From TMED23 sp964643045 (GTDB taxonomy: Bacteria > Pseudomonadota > Alphaproteobacteria > Rhodospirillales > UBA2165), in the NCBI GenBank assembly GCA_964643045.1, contig CAZXSC010000019.1, positions 1 through 35,584 on the forward strand: 35,584 nucleotides of DNA. The letters are read 5' to 3'. How positions within the stretch are numbered: position 1 is the stretch's first letter; the number at the start of each line of letters is the position of its first letter. Position numbers and translations under genes: made by a program. A model generated the notes under the pieces. It saw only the letters and a list, made by a program, of their open reading frames with translations. It was not told where the DNA came from and searched no databases. Of this stretch, positions 1 through 7,673 are shown piece after piece.

Positions 1-72
1 TCAGGCGGTCCTTCTCCTTCCCCTTCAGGCGGTCCTTCTCCTTCCCCTTCAGGCGGTCCTTCTCCTTCCCCT
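1..72. repeat. 24-bp tandem repeat in the FecR-protein tail
   Basis: Three identical, head-to-tail 24-bp units, each encoding GEGEGPPE on the minus strand. The array touches the window edge, so the copy number is a minimum. Perfect identity suggests recent expansion. Confidence 0.95.
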
Positions 73-1100
73 TCTGCTTCCGACTGCTCTTCTCCCTCTG
101 GTGGAGCTTCTTCAGGCGGAGCTTCTTCAGGTGGAGCTTCCTCTTGAGGAGCCTCCTTTCTAGCTGGCCGATTGCCTTGAGCGTCTCGCGGAGGAGGAGG
201 AGGGGGCAATGTTTTCAATGCGGCGCTAAATTTGGCTGTAATTTGGGCTATCGGTTGGACAATAACAGGGGCCGGCGCTTGAAAAGCACTTGTAATTGAC
301 GTTGTCGCGCCGGCCTGATTAAGAAAAACAGTTCCCGCACCATTCGTCACTGAAATCTCTCCGACCGAACCATCGGCGTCGGGCAACAGAGAAATGGTAT
401 TGGCTTGACCTTCGGCCGCAGCTGATCCTGCAACTTTTGTTCCGCGTATACCTAATGTCGCAACAGGCGTCTTAAGGACCATAGCATCTGGTCCCGTTTT
501 TGCTATTTGACCAGAGACGAAAGAAAACACGCCTTGGACAATAGAAATTGTTGCGTTTCCTTCTTGTGACTTGACGTCAAAAACGACATCGTCCATGACC
601 ATTCGACCGCTTTCAGCGAGAGACAATGTACTATCATCTTCAAGAACTATTCCGATCGACGAACCTTTACTTGTTTCTAGAATATCCCCTGAAAATATTT
701 CCATTCCCTGTTTAAGAATTACTTTCGATCCATCGGCGCGAGTTGCCTCGGCAGTTCCTTGCAGTGTCTCAATCATACCAATTGGGGTTGAAGCACCTTG
801 TGCTAGCTGGATTCCATTTACCGCTTGGGCAAACTGTCCAGGGGCTACGGGACCTGCCAGTTTGCTGGCGAGGTCAGCAGAGATCACTGCACCAAAATCA
901 GTCTGTAAATTAGGGGGTGTTTCCGAACTAAAATAATTGACTAAAAGTGTTTTTTGCCCGCCTTCGCCTAACAATAAAAGATCCGGACCTTGTCGTACAA
1001 AATCTGCTTTAAGGAGCCAAGCACCATCGAAACTTATATTTTGGCTACCTGAGACATTTATTACATCTGGAGTAGGGGTTGGTTTTACTAACGTATCCAT
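1..1100 (-). CDS. FecR-domain exoprotein, C-terminus beyond window
   Basis: At least 366 codons are open from ATG at 1100 to the left edge, with an AGGAT ribosome site upstream. There is no signal peptide. Residues 1-95 (G-x-D-L-L-L-x-G, L-V-x-Y-F, PP-x-L, LAGP-x-APGQFA) resemble the N-terminal module of large type I secreted adhesin-like proteins. Residues about 105-225 form a FecR domain (G-x-x-I-x-T-x-x-G-S, then TPVATLGIRGTKV). After a proline run the chain becomes an acidic Pro/Glu/Gly tail made of EEAPP and then GEGEGPPE repeats, which still continues at the edge. TolC lies 126 bp upstream on the same strand, so this may be an exporter cargo rather than a sigma regulator. FecR domain is well supported; the cargo role is inferred. 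The total length cannot be seen. Confidence 0.8.
   Translation of the reverse strand, partial: MDTLVKPTPTPDVINVSGSQNISFDGAWLLKADFVRQGPDLLLLGEGGQKTLLVNYFSSETPPNLQTDFGAVISADLASKLAGPVAPGQFAQAVNGIQLAQGASTPIGMIETLQGTAEATRADGSKVILKQGMEIFSGDILETSKGSSIGIVLEDDSTLSLAESGRMVMDDVVFDVKSQEGNATISIVQGVFSFVSGQIAKTGPDAMVLKTPVATLGIRGTKVAGSAAAEGQANTISLLPDADGSVGEISVTNGAGTVFLNQAGATTSITSAFQAPAPVIVQPIAQITAKFSAALKTLPPPPPPRDAQGNRPARKEAPQEEAPPEEAPPEEAPPEGEEQSEAEGEGEGPPEGEGEGPPEGEGEGPP
100..144. repeat. 15-bp tandem repeat encoding EEAPP
   Basis: Three near-identical 15-bp units (GGYGGAGCTTCYTCW on the plus strand) encode the EEAPP motif three times on the minus strand. They lie just before the 24-bp array in the same reading frame. 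Confidence 0.85.
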
Positions 1101-1226
1101 TCACTATCCTGTGTGGAGGCTCCACGGCGTATTTGATTTTAATTACTCTTCATTGGTATCAATTATAGAACGCTTAATCCTTAGCTGGCTATATTAGAAT
1201 GTTTTTAGAACAAGCAACAAAATAAA

Positions 1227-2534
1227 CTACTGTAAAACATTAAGGTCAAGAACGCCCATTGCGCCCAATAGCGAAAAGGCCGCTAAAAAGACGTCGGTCT
1301 CGGCTGAAGCAGCATCGCTCCTAGCGTTAATGAGGGCAGTCTCTCCCCCAAGAACTTCCAACAATGTCTTATTACCGGCTTTACGTTCTTTCCGAGCAAG
1401 TCCTAGAAATTCCGAGGATATGGTGGCTTGGTTAGCCATAAAGCTATAAGTAGCTTTGGCTGTAGCCATATTAGCCCAGCTATCGCGGACCATATTTTCG
1501 GTCACATCACGCAACTCACCAACTTGGCTATCAATTGCACTCACTCCATACTTTGCGCTCTTGAGAGTGTTGATTGCAGTGAAGCCGAGGTTAAATGGGA
1601 ACGTCATTTGAAATTTTGCGCTGCGATCTTCCTGGTGTCCGATTGTGCCGCCATCGTTGTCTTTCCATCCAGCAGCTGCGGTAAAATCAAATTTAGGATA
1701 GAAGGAAGTGGCTTTAGCGACATTCACACTTTCCATCGCTGAAGCTGCACTCATGTTTGTGCCAAGTATCTGTGGATTTTTTGTCAATGCAATTTTGATT
1801 GCTTCTTGCAGAGTAGCGGGTATCGCTCCCGAAGGGAATTTTGGTTTCTTTAGTGCAAATAAATTAGCGGGATCTGCTTGAAAGATTTTCCTATAGGCAT
1901 TTCTTGCAACCGCCAAAGCTCCTTCTGCGCCAACTCTCCGCGCTTGTGCACCGGCCAATGTAGCTTTGGCCTGAAGAACGTCAGAAGATAAACCGGCTCC
2001 TTTTTTTACCAAGGAGTTTTCTAGCTCAGTTTGGCGTTTAATATTAGCTTCAGATTCTCGCGCAAATTTTAATACACGGGCCGAACGGTCAACATTCAAG
2101 TAGGCTACAATAGCCTGTAAAATTGTCCCTTGTTTAGCTGTATCCAGTGCATGTTTTGCGGCTTTTGCTCCATACCTGGCAGCCTTAATCGTTGAATTTG
2201 TTGCACCAAAATCCCAGATGAGTTGGTTTACGCTCACGTCGGCTTTCCGGGGGATCAAATCGGTATCATCTGTGCCTGAGGTTTTGTTCTGTTTTTCCCA
2301 TCCATAGTGGGAAGTGAACGTGGCAGTTGGGAACCAGCCCCCCCGAGCCGCCTTAGCCGCTTCTTCAGCACCTTTTAGGCCCGCCTCGGCGCCTTTGATT
2401 AAATTATTGTCTTTAAGAAGCGGCGCTATAAGTTCTTTGAGATTAGCTGAATGAAGAGGTGTAGTTATGCCAACAGAAAACAAAAAATAACAGAATAGTA
2501 TTCCGAGGCTCCTCAATTCAAACTTCTTGTTCAA
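1227..2534 (-). CDS. TolC-family outer-membrane efflux/secretion channel
   Basis: 435 residues. The protein opens with a signal peptide (basic MNKK start, hydrophobic core at about residues 10-22, small residues before S-A-N). It then has the alternating coiled-coil and beta-barrel pattern of TolC/OEP proteins, including the paired internal halves (aromatic W-x-P-T-x-x-x near residue 68 and again F-Y-P-K-F-D near residue 280). The length is normal for TolC. The start codon is TTG at 2534, supported by AAGGTG seven bases upstream; no early ATG is available. It shares a strand with the FecR exoprotein 126 bp downstream, while the ABC and HlyD partners lie about 6 kb away on the other strand. 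Together they would make a complete type I exporter. The family call is firm; the pairing is inferred. Confidence 0.88.
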   Translation of the reverse strand: MNKKFELRSLGILFCYFLFSVGITTPLHSANLKELIAPLLKDNNLIKGAEAGLKGAEEAAKAARGGWFPTATFTSHYGWEKQNKTSGTDDTDLIPRKADVSVNQLIWDFGATNSTIKAARYGAKAAKHALDTAKQGTILQAIVAYLNVDRSARVLKFARESEANIKRQTELENSLVKKGAGLSSDVLQAKATLAGAQARRVGAEGALAVARNAYRKIFQADPANLFALKKPKFPSGAIPATLQEAIKIALTKNPQILGTNMSAASAMESVNVAKATSFYPKFDFTAAAGWKDNDGGTIGHQEDRSAKFQMTFPFNLGFTAINTLKSAKYGVSAIDSQVGELRDVTENMVRDSWANMATAKATYSFMANQATISSEFLGLARKERKAGNKTLLEVLGGETALINARSDAASAETDVFLAAFSLLGAMGVLDLNVLQ

Positions 2535-2964
2535 GACTGCACCTTATTTTCTAAGTTAGCTAACAAAGCAATTTAGTTAGCATTAATATCAGTTAAAATC
2601 TATATCTAAAACATCAGTTAAAATCTATATCTAAAACATCAGTTAAAATCTATATCTAATCGACGTTGCTGTTACACGAAAACTAACACGCCGTCAGTGC
2701 ATGTTCAATCTACTATCCATTTATCACTAAAATATTAATCATGAAATTGATTGGCATTAAAACAATGCCGGTTTTCCTTCATTAAATCAGTGAACTAAAT
2801 TATCATTAACAAAATTTCTAGTCGGCTTGGTGGCCAGGTTTCTGATGAATAATAGCGAAATTAGGACAAGCGCATTGAATCAAGAACCAATAATTCATTC
2901 TTTTTAAATTCACCGCTGTGAACGTCAGTAATTAAGTTGGACATTTGACAAACAAACTTAAAAC
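2535..2964. other. Intergenic region upstream of tolC
   Basis: About 430 AT-rich bases between the tolC start and the gamma-glutamyltransferase stop. It contains the 25-bp direct repeats listed separately. I see no ORF, RNA gene or clear terminator in the rest. The tolC promoter must lie here, but I cannot assign its boxes. Confidence 0.6.
2588..2660. repeat. 25-bp direct repeats, nearly three copies
   Basis: Units begin at 2588, 2613 and 2638, each starting ATCAGTTAAAATCTATATCT. The third copy diverges after about 22 bases. They are head-to-tail without spacers and lie 54-127 bp upstream of the tolC start codon. They could be iterated protein-binding sites or slippage products. Confidence 0.9.
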
Positions 2965-4563
2965 TCAAAATCCAATAGCGCAGCCATCTTTTCGTGGATC
3001 AGATCCGCCTCGCAATACATCGTTTTCCCAATCAATCCAGATAGCTTGAGCTCCTCCGATTGGACTAACGGGAATATATGTTTTGTGACCTAAAGTTTCT
3101 AGTTCTGCTCGAATAAGTTCAGGAAGGCTACTTTCCACTTGAACACGTCCACTCGGATCGTCTACATCTGGAAAAACACGAGTAAAATCTATGGCTTCCT
3201 GTAGGTCCATAGACCACTCAAGTAAGTTGTTCAGAAAATGAGTGTGACCAGCGGCTTGATATTGGCCGCCCATAACACCAAAAGGCATTTGGGCTTTGCC
3301 ATTCTTCATCAGCAAACCCGGTATAATAGTGTGCAGTGGTCGCTTGTTCGGGGCTATGCAGTTCGGGTGTTCTCTGTCGAGAGAAAATCCCATCCCACGG
3401 TTTTGCAGAAGGATGCCCGATTTGGGGGCGACTTGCGAGCTACCAAAGGGAAAGAAAAGAGAATTAATAAAACTGATGGCGTTTCGCTGTTTATCCACTA
3501 CGGTTAGATAGACGGTATCTTTATGATTCGAGAGGGTAGTTGGAGGAAGTTCTGCCATTCTTTTGGTGGGATCTATCAGTTTTCGTTGGCTTGAGGCGTA
3601 TTCATTTGAAAGCCATTTTTGGATCGGCACATCCACCGTACTCGGGTCAGCTAGTATGGCATCTCGGTCGCGATAGGCGAGGCGTGCAGCTTCTATTTCG
3701 AGGTGGAGCCGTTCCGAAGATAGAGGATCGAGACCGTTGAGATTAAACCCGTCCAGTATATTGAGCATTTCTAACGCGATAATGCCCTGGCCGTTTGGGG
3801 GGCATTCCCAGACTTCGAATCCTTTGTAATCCGTTTTAATAGGTGTGACAAAGGCGCCTTTTGCATTTTCAAAGTCGCTTAAAGAATGAAGACCGCCCTT
3901 GCTTTGTAGGAATGTCACAATATCTTCGGCTACCCATCCCTCGTAAAATCCCTCTCTGCCATTCCTAGCTATATGTTTTAGTGTCTTAGCCAGCAAAGGC
4001 AGTTTAATAACCTCACCGATATGTGGCGCTCTCCCTTTTGGTAAATAATATTGTGCTGCTACAGGGTCACTTGCTAATCCGTCTGTCCAATTATTCCAGT
4101 CGGCATGGACACGGTGGTGAATTGGAAAGCCGTCATGAGCGAAACGAATGGCTGGCTCCATAAGATCCCCCAGAGACATGGTGCCATAGTTATCAAGCAT
4201 TTGAGTCCATCCATCAATTGCACCTGGGATCGTCACTGAATGAGGGCTGATGCGCTCAATAGATTTGATCCCCTTCTTTGCATACCATTCGGGAGTTGCC
4301 GCGGCAGGAGCTTTTCCAGAACCGTTGAACCCGACAAGATCACCATCGTGTGGTTTGTATAAGCAAAACATATCACCCCCAATGCCAGTGGACTGGGGTT
4401 CCACGACACATTGCGTTGCAACAGCTGCGATCGCGGCATCCAGGGCGTTGCCGCCTTTTAATAGTACCTGGATTGCCGTTGCAGTAGCAAGTGGACTTGA
4501 CGTTGCGGCCATTCCATTTTTTGACAGGACTGTCGACCTGCCAGGTTGATCAAGAAGGCGCAT
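2965..4563 (-). CDS. Gamma-glutamyltransferase family protein (Ntn-hydrolase)
   Basis: 532 residues, the normal length for the family. The family transfers or hydrolyses gamma-glutamyl groups of glutathione-like compounds after autocleavage. The N-terminal GGNA-x-DAA-x-A segment (about residues 37-46) and the G-I-G-G-D-M motif near 61-66 are typical. The nucleophile that becomes the small-subunit N-terminus is T350 in K-D-T-V-Y-L-T-V-V-D, followed by N-S-L-F-F-P-F-G-S and N-R-G-M-G-F. No signal peptide is visible, so it is probably a cytoplasmic YwrD-like member rather than a periplasmic Ggt. No good ribosome site precedes ATG 4563. It sits alone between tolC and divergent plus-strand genes. 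Acyl-chain specificity cannot be read from sequence. Confidence 0.88.
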   Translation of the reverse strand: MRLLDQPGRSTVLSKNGMAATSSPLATATAIQVLLKGGNALDAAIAAVATQCVVEPQSTGIGGDMFCLYKPHDGDLVGFNGSGKAPAAATPEWYAKKGIKSIERISPHSVTIPGAIDGWTQMLDNYGTMSLGDLMEPAIRFAHDGFPIHHRVHADWNNWTDGLASDPVAAQYYLPKGRAPHIGEVIKLPLLAKTLKHIARNGREGFYEGWVAEDIVTFLQSKGGLHSLSDFENAKGAFVTPIKTDYKGFEVWECPPNGQGIIALEMLNILDGFNLNGLDPLSSERLHLEIEAARLAYRDRDAILADPSTVDVPIQKWLSNEYASSQRKLIDPTKRMAELPPTTLSNHKDTVYLTVVDKQRNAISFINSLFFPFGSSQVAPKSGILLQNRGMGFSLDREHPNCIAPNKRPLHTIIPGLLMKNGKAQMPFGVMGGQYQAAGHTHFLNNLLEWSMDLQEAIDFTRVFPDVDDPSGRVQVESSLPELIRAELETLGHKTYIPVSPIGGAQAIWIDWENDVLRGGSDPRKDGCAIGF

Positions 4564-4738
4564 GATTATTTTTTATAGGTTTCGGGTTTCAATGTATACA
4601 TGGAATATTCCGGGTGACGACTTTCTGGAATTTTTCTTTGGAAAGTGGTAGCAAAAAGATCTTGTCATTTCCAGATAAAATTTGCTAGAGGACGGGTGTG
4701 GTTGTTGGTATCAATAATTGGATATATATGAGCGAAAT

Positions 4739-5197
4739 ATGAGTAAAGCATCAACTCCTAAGAAGGAGACGAAAAAGGAAAGTAAGGCTGAAATAAAAAA
4801 AGAGAAATCAGTCGTTGATCCGGTAAGTAAGTCGCCTGATGGTAAACCTGACAAGGCGACCGATGCGGCGGCAGATAAGCCCACAGTTGCAAACAAATCA
4901 GCTTCGCAAACCTCGATTAGTCACTTTTCAAGTGTTTCGACGGATGAGTATCGATCGGGTTGGGAATCTATCTTCGGCAAGGTTAAATCCGGCAAAAAAG
5001 AATCTTCTAACGATAAGAATTTAGTTTCTTTTCCTGTATGTTTGGAAATAAGGGATCGAGATATAAAAGGTGAGCTGCGAGCCGTCCTTTATAAGGCTTT
5101 TCAACGGCAAGCCCGCAAAGAAGGCATAAGCCTGGCTAAATGCAAAAAATCGGGCATTGTTAAGTATAATTTAGAGTGCAATATTGAATCAAAATAG
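4739..5197 (+). CDS. Lys-rich small protein, unknown function
   Basis: 152 residues from ATG 4739; a TTG at 4718 in the same frame would add seven residues. I do not recognise the family. The first ~55 residues are low-complexity and highly charged (KK, KE, DK runs), probably disordered. The C-terminal ~80 residues look folded (F-P-V-C-L-E-I-R-D-R-D, then a basic helix R-A-V-L-Y-K-A-F-Q-R-Q). It has two or three Cys and no membrane segment or signal peptide. It is divergent from the transferase gene and 65 bp upstream of the cupin gene. Its strongly basic character contrasts with the lysine-free heptad protein 0.6 kb downstream. Confidence 0.6.
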   Translation: MSKASTPKKETKKESKAEIKKEKSVVDPVSKSPDGKPDKATDAAADKPTVANKSASQTSISHFSSVSTDEYRSGWESIFGKVKSGKKESSNDKNLVSFPVCLEIRDRDIKGELRAVLYKAFQRQARKEGISLAKCKKSGIVKYNLECNIESK

Positions 5198-5262
5198 GGC
5201 TTTTCGTCGTCGTCAAGCTGTTACCCCAGTGTCAAGATATCTCAAATTAAAGGGGATGAGAA

Positions 5263-5595
5263 ATGTCTATACCTATAGAAAAAAGACAGGAAAAGCACGT
5301 TTATGCCGCTGCTGAATCCACTCTTTTGTTTGAAGATGACAAGACAAAGATCACTTCCTGGAGATTTGATCCGGGCACTGAGACCGGCTGGCATCATCAC
5401 AACTATGACTATGTTACCATACAAAAGTCGGCAGGTAGATTAAAACTTGAAAGTGATAACGGTGAAATTAAATACATTGATTATGAAAATGATCACGCGG
5501 CAGCCTATGCCGCGCCAATTACTCATAACGCAACAAATGTTAGCGATGACGAAGTTAGAGTAATCGAAATTGAGTATAAGACGCCGTCTGACTGA
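5263..5595 (+). CDS. Small single-domain cupin
   Basis: 110 residues with a strong AAAGGGGATGAG ribosome site. The fold signature is a small beta-barrel cupin: D-P-G-T-E-T-G-W-H-H-H near residue 43-50 supplies metal-ligand histidines, and A-P-I-T-H-N-A in the second half supplies another His. The conserved Glu of cupin motif 1 is not where expected (a Tyr/Val stretch follows), so the metal site may differ from the canonical one. No signal peptide. The role is unknown; small cupins of this type often bind small ligands or act as dioxygenase-like or regulatory proteins. It precedes the heptad gene by 224 bp, and the control sites between them argue for separate transcription. Confidence 0.75.
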   Translation: MSIPIEKRQEKHVYAAAESTLLFEDDKTKITSWRFDPGTETGWHHHNYDYVTIQKSAGRLKLESDNGEIKYIDYENDHAAAYAAPITHNATNVSDDEVRVIEIEYKTPSD

Positions 5596-5680
5596 TTTCA
5601 CAGTTTGTCATATTATATGGTTGAAAACAAAATACATTGAAATAACAGCGTCAAATTAATTTCAAGAATTTCGTGCGAAG

Positions 5681-5696
5681 TGTGATGGCCGTCACT
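5681..5696. promoter_or_regulatory. CRP/FNR-type half-site pair TGTGA-N6-TCACT
   Basis: The spacing and arms match the classical CRP operator form (GTGA and TCAC arms around a GGCC core) with one outer-base mismatch. It lies about 125 bp upstream of the heptad-protein start codon. The Crp/Fnr gene at 7674-8378 is a natural candidate binder; this is an inference. Confidence 0.5.
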
Positions 5697-5766
5697 TGCA
5701 ACGTTACCTACCATATGGTTAGATGTTCGCGTTCCTGTTGCCTCATAGAAGAGCGAGGGGGCTGGA

Positions 5767-5790
5767 TTTTTATTTTGTACAAAATAAAAA
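5767..5790. promoter_or_regulatory. Perfect 24-bp palindrome before the heptad gene
   Basis: The arm TTTTTATTTTGT is followed immediately by its exact reverse complement. It ends 29 bp before the start codon of the 5820 gene and just upstream of its ribosome site. It could be an operator for a dimeric regulator or an mRNA 5' hairpin. All but two base pairs are A/T. Confidence 0.6.
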
Positions 5791-5819
5791 ATTTAAACCT
5801 TAAGAGGAGAAAGATATAA

Positions 5820-7544
5820 ATGCCACATTTTACACAATTTCCTATGAACCATCCGCCGATGCCGCCGGAGTTCATGGAAGCCGTCCAGGCTGATCCAGGC
5901 GCTTTTGCGAATGCGATGGGCCAAGGGATGCAAGCATTTGGTGAAGCCATGGCTGGTGGCGGAGATATGGAAGCGGCGTTTGATGCCATGGGTGATACCA
6001 TGGGTCCAATGTTGCAAGACATGGGGATAACACCGGAAGCTTTTGATGCGGCCGGCGACGCCTTCGGCGCTGTAGCAGGTCCTGCAATGATGGGAATGCC
6101 GGCAGACGCTGGTCCAGGTGACGTGGCTGAAGTCATGGGTGATTGCGCAGGGCATATGGGTATGGATATGGCGCCTGAAATGGGCCCTATGTTTGACAAT
6201 ATGGCACAAACCTTTGACGCTGCCGATATTGGCCCTCATGATATGGCTGCCGAGTTTGGCCCTCCAATGCCGGATGGTTTCATGCCAGGTGATCCAATGT
6301 CTTTTCCTGCCGATGACTTTGGTCCTATGGCCGGTGGAGAGATGACTGGCCCTCAAGAATTTGAGGGAACACCCGATCCCGCTTGTTTTGGTGATATGAA
6401 CGGGATTACAGGTGATATCACAGGTTGCGTCGGTGACATGACTGACGTTACGGGCGATGTCACTGCAATGACCGGTGATTTTTCTGGTTGCCAAGGTGAT
6501 TTAACAGGTTGTACCGGTGACATGACTGGTTGTGCTGGAGACATGGGCCCAATGATGGGCGACATGGGGCCAGTTTATGGTGACATGACTGGTTGCGAAG
6601 GTGATGTAACTGGTTGCGCCGGTAACATGGGACCCGTAATGGGCGACATGGGCCCAATGATGGGTGACATGGGCGGCTGCTACGGTGACATGACCGGATG
6701 CGCCGGTGATGTAACACACATGACCGGTGATTTTGGTCCGGCTATGGGTGACATGAACGGTTGCTTTGGCGACATTACCGGATGTGAAGGTGACATGGGC
6801 CCAATGATGGGTGACTGCACAATGGTAAATGGTGACATGACCGGCTGTGAAGGTGACATGACACATATTGCTGGTGACATGGGCCCTGTGATGGGAGATT
6901 GCTCCGCCGTGACTGGAGATGTCCATGGCATGCAAGGTGATATGACCGGTTGCTCTGGTGATATGACCGGCTGTGCTGGTGACATAGGTGCGGTTCAAGG
7001 TGACATGACCGATTTTACCGGTGATTGTGGAGCTGCTGCGCCAGCGGATTTTGGTGACTTCCAAGATCCTGGACCTTTCGCTCCTCCGCCTATGGATGCA
7101 TTTGACACAGGTAATCCTCAATTCGCTTCGCCTGAAATGACTGAGGCGCGTGCTGAAGTTAATGACGCGGCGGCGATGAATGATCAAGGTCATATCGAGT
7201 GCGCTCCTGAGTGTGCTAACCCTGATTTCCCAATGCCACCTGTAGCTCCGAACATGGCTGCTGGAACACCTGAAGGAGCTGCTATGCCTCCTGATATGGG
7301 TCCAGCTCCTGGCGCAATGGATGCCGCATTTGGTGGTCCTGCTCCTGGAGCCGCTCCAATGGATATCAATCCGGCGGACGCCGCACTTGGCGCAGCAATG
7401 GATAGTGCCATGGATCAAGGCGGTGCACCTGCTCCGGATGCCAATGCTGGTATGGATGATCCAAATGCAGGCATGGAAGGTATGGATATGCCAGACATGG
7501 ATGATCCTGCTGGTGATGACGATCCAAATGCAGGTATGGCATAA
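5820..7544 (+). CDS. Heptad-repeat (GDMTGCx) Met/Cys-rich protein, novel
   Basis: 574 residues with a strong AAGAGGAGAAAG ribosome site and a strong terminator behind. Three zones are visible. Residues 1-190 are Met/Ala/Gly/Pro/Asp-rich. Residues 191-407 are exactly 31 tandem heptads, consensus G-D-M-T-G-C-x, without an indel. Residues 408-574 are Pro/Ala/Asp/Met-rich, with E-C-A-P-E-C near 460 and D-D-P-N-A-G-M twice near the end. By my count it has no Lys, one Arg, no Trp, about 76 Met and about 20 Cys, so it is very acidic. No signal peptide, membrane helix or known catalytic motif. Hydrophobic residues at heptad positions 3 and 6 suggest a beta-solenoid. It is flanked by a Crp/Fnr gene and a type I exporter, so it may be exported, although Cys-rich cargo would be unusual. 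A metal-binding or structural role is possible. No function is assigned. Confidence 0.85.
   Translation: MPHFTQFPMNHPPMPPEFMEAVQADPGAFANAMGQGMQAFGEAMAGGGDMEAAFDAMGDTMGPMLQDMGITPEAFDAAGDAFGAVAGPAMMGMPADAGPGDVAEVMGDCAGHMGMDMAPEMGPMFDNMAQTFDAADIGPHDMAAEFGPPMPDGFMPGDPMSFPADDFGPMAGGEMTGPQEFEGTPDPACFGDMNGITGDITGCVGDMTDVTGDVTAMTGDFSGCQGDLTGCTGDMTGCAGDMGPMMGDMGPVYGDMTGCEGDVTGCAGNMGPVMGDMGPMMGDMGGCYGDMTGCAGDVTHMTGDFGPAMGDMNGCFGDITGCEGDMGPMMGDCTMVNGDMTGCEGDMTHIAGDMGPVMGDCSAVTGDVHGMQGDMTGCSGDMTGCAGDIGAVQGDMTDFTGDCGAAAPADFGDFQDPGPFAPPPMDAFDTGNPQFASPEMTEARAEVNDAAAMNDQGHIECAPECANPDFPMPPVAPNMAAGTPEGAAMPPDMGPAPGAMDAAFGGPAPGAAPMDINPADAALGAAMDSAMDQGGAPAPDANAGMDDPNAGMEGMDMPDMDDPAGDDDPNAGMA
6390..7040 (+). repeat. 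31 in-frame heptapeptide repeats (21-bp units)
   Basis: The units encode residues 191-407 of the 574-residue protein. Gly is invariant at position 1 and Asp is present in 30 of 31 at position 2. Position 3 is Met (18), another hydrophobic residue (10) or Cys (3). Position 6 is Cys in 13 units and otherwise mostly Met, Val or Ile. The DNA units are diverged at silent sites, so this is an old, selected array rather than recent slippage. Confidence 0.95.
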
Positions 7545-7570
7545 TTTAGTTTAGATTAAGTATCTTAAAA

Positions 7571-7604
7571 GAAACCCACCCAGTTGAATAACTGGGTGGG
7601 TTTC
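7571..7604 (+). terminator. Intrinsic terminator of the heptad gene
   Basis: A perfect 15-bp stem (GAAACCCACCCAGTT with its complement) closes on a GAAT loop, 26 bp after the stop codon, and is followed by T-rich sequence. It could also serve the convergent Crp/Fnr gene. Confidence 0.85.
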
Positions 7605-7673
7605 TGTTTGAGTATGGAAAAGTGATTAAAGTACGTTGAAATCAATTTCGGCCACTCAAATCATACTGGTTAA

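Noticed and set aside
571..1197. Two plus-strand ORFs near the left end
   Set aside because: They run antisense to the FecR-domain gene, whose frame is open to the edge with recognisable domains; the plus-strand products have no recognisable motif.
2588..2660. CRISPR array
   Set aside because: The repeats abut each other with no unique spacers, and no cas gene is present.
6390..7040. RTX calcium-binding repeats
   Set aside because: The unit is seven residues (G-D-x-x-x-x-x), not the nonapeptide G-G-x-G-x-D-x-U-x, and it contains Cys and Met where RTX has Gly and Asp.
5793..7418. Long minus-strand and alternate-frame ORFs (up to 305 codons) opposite the heptad gene
   Set aside because: They are by-products of the 21-bp repeat structure and base composition of the plus-strand gene; they have no ribosome sites, and their His/Thr/Ser-rich translations simply mirror the repeat.
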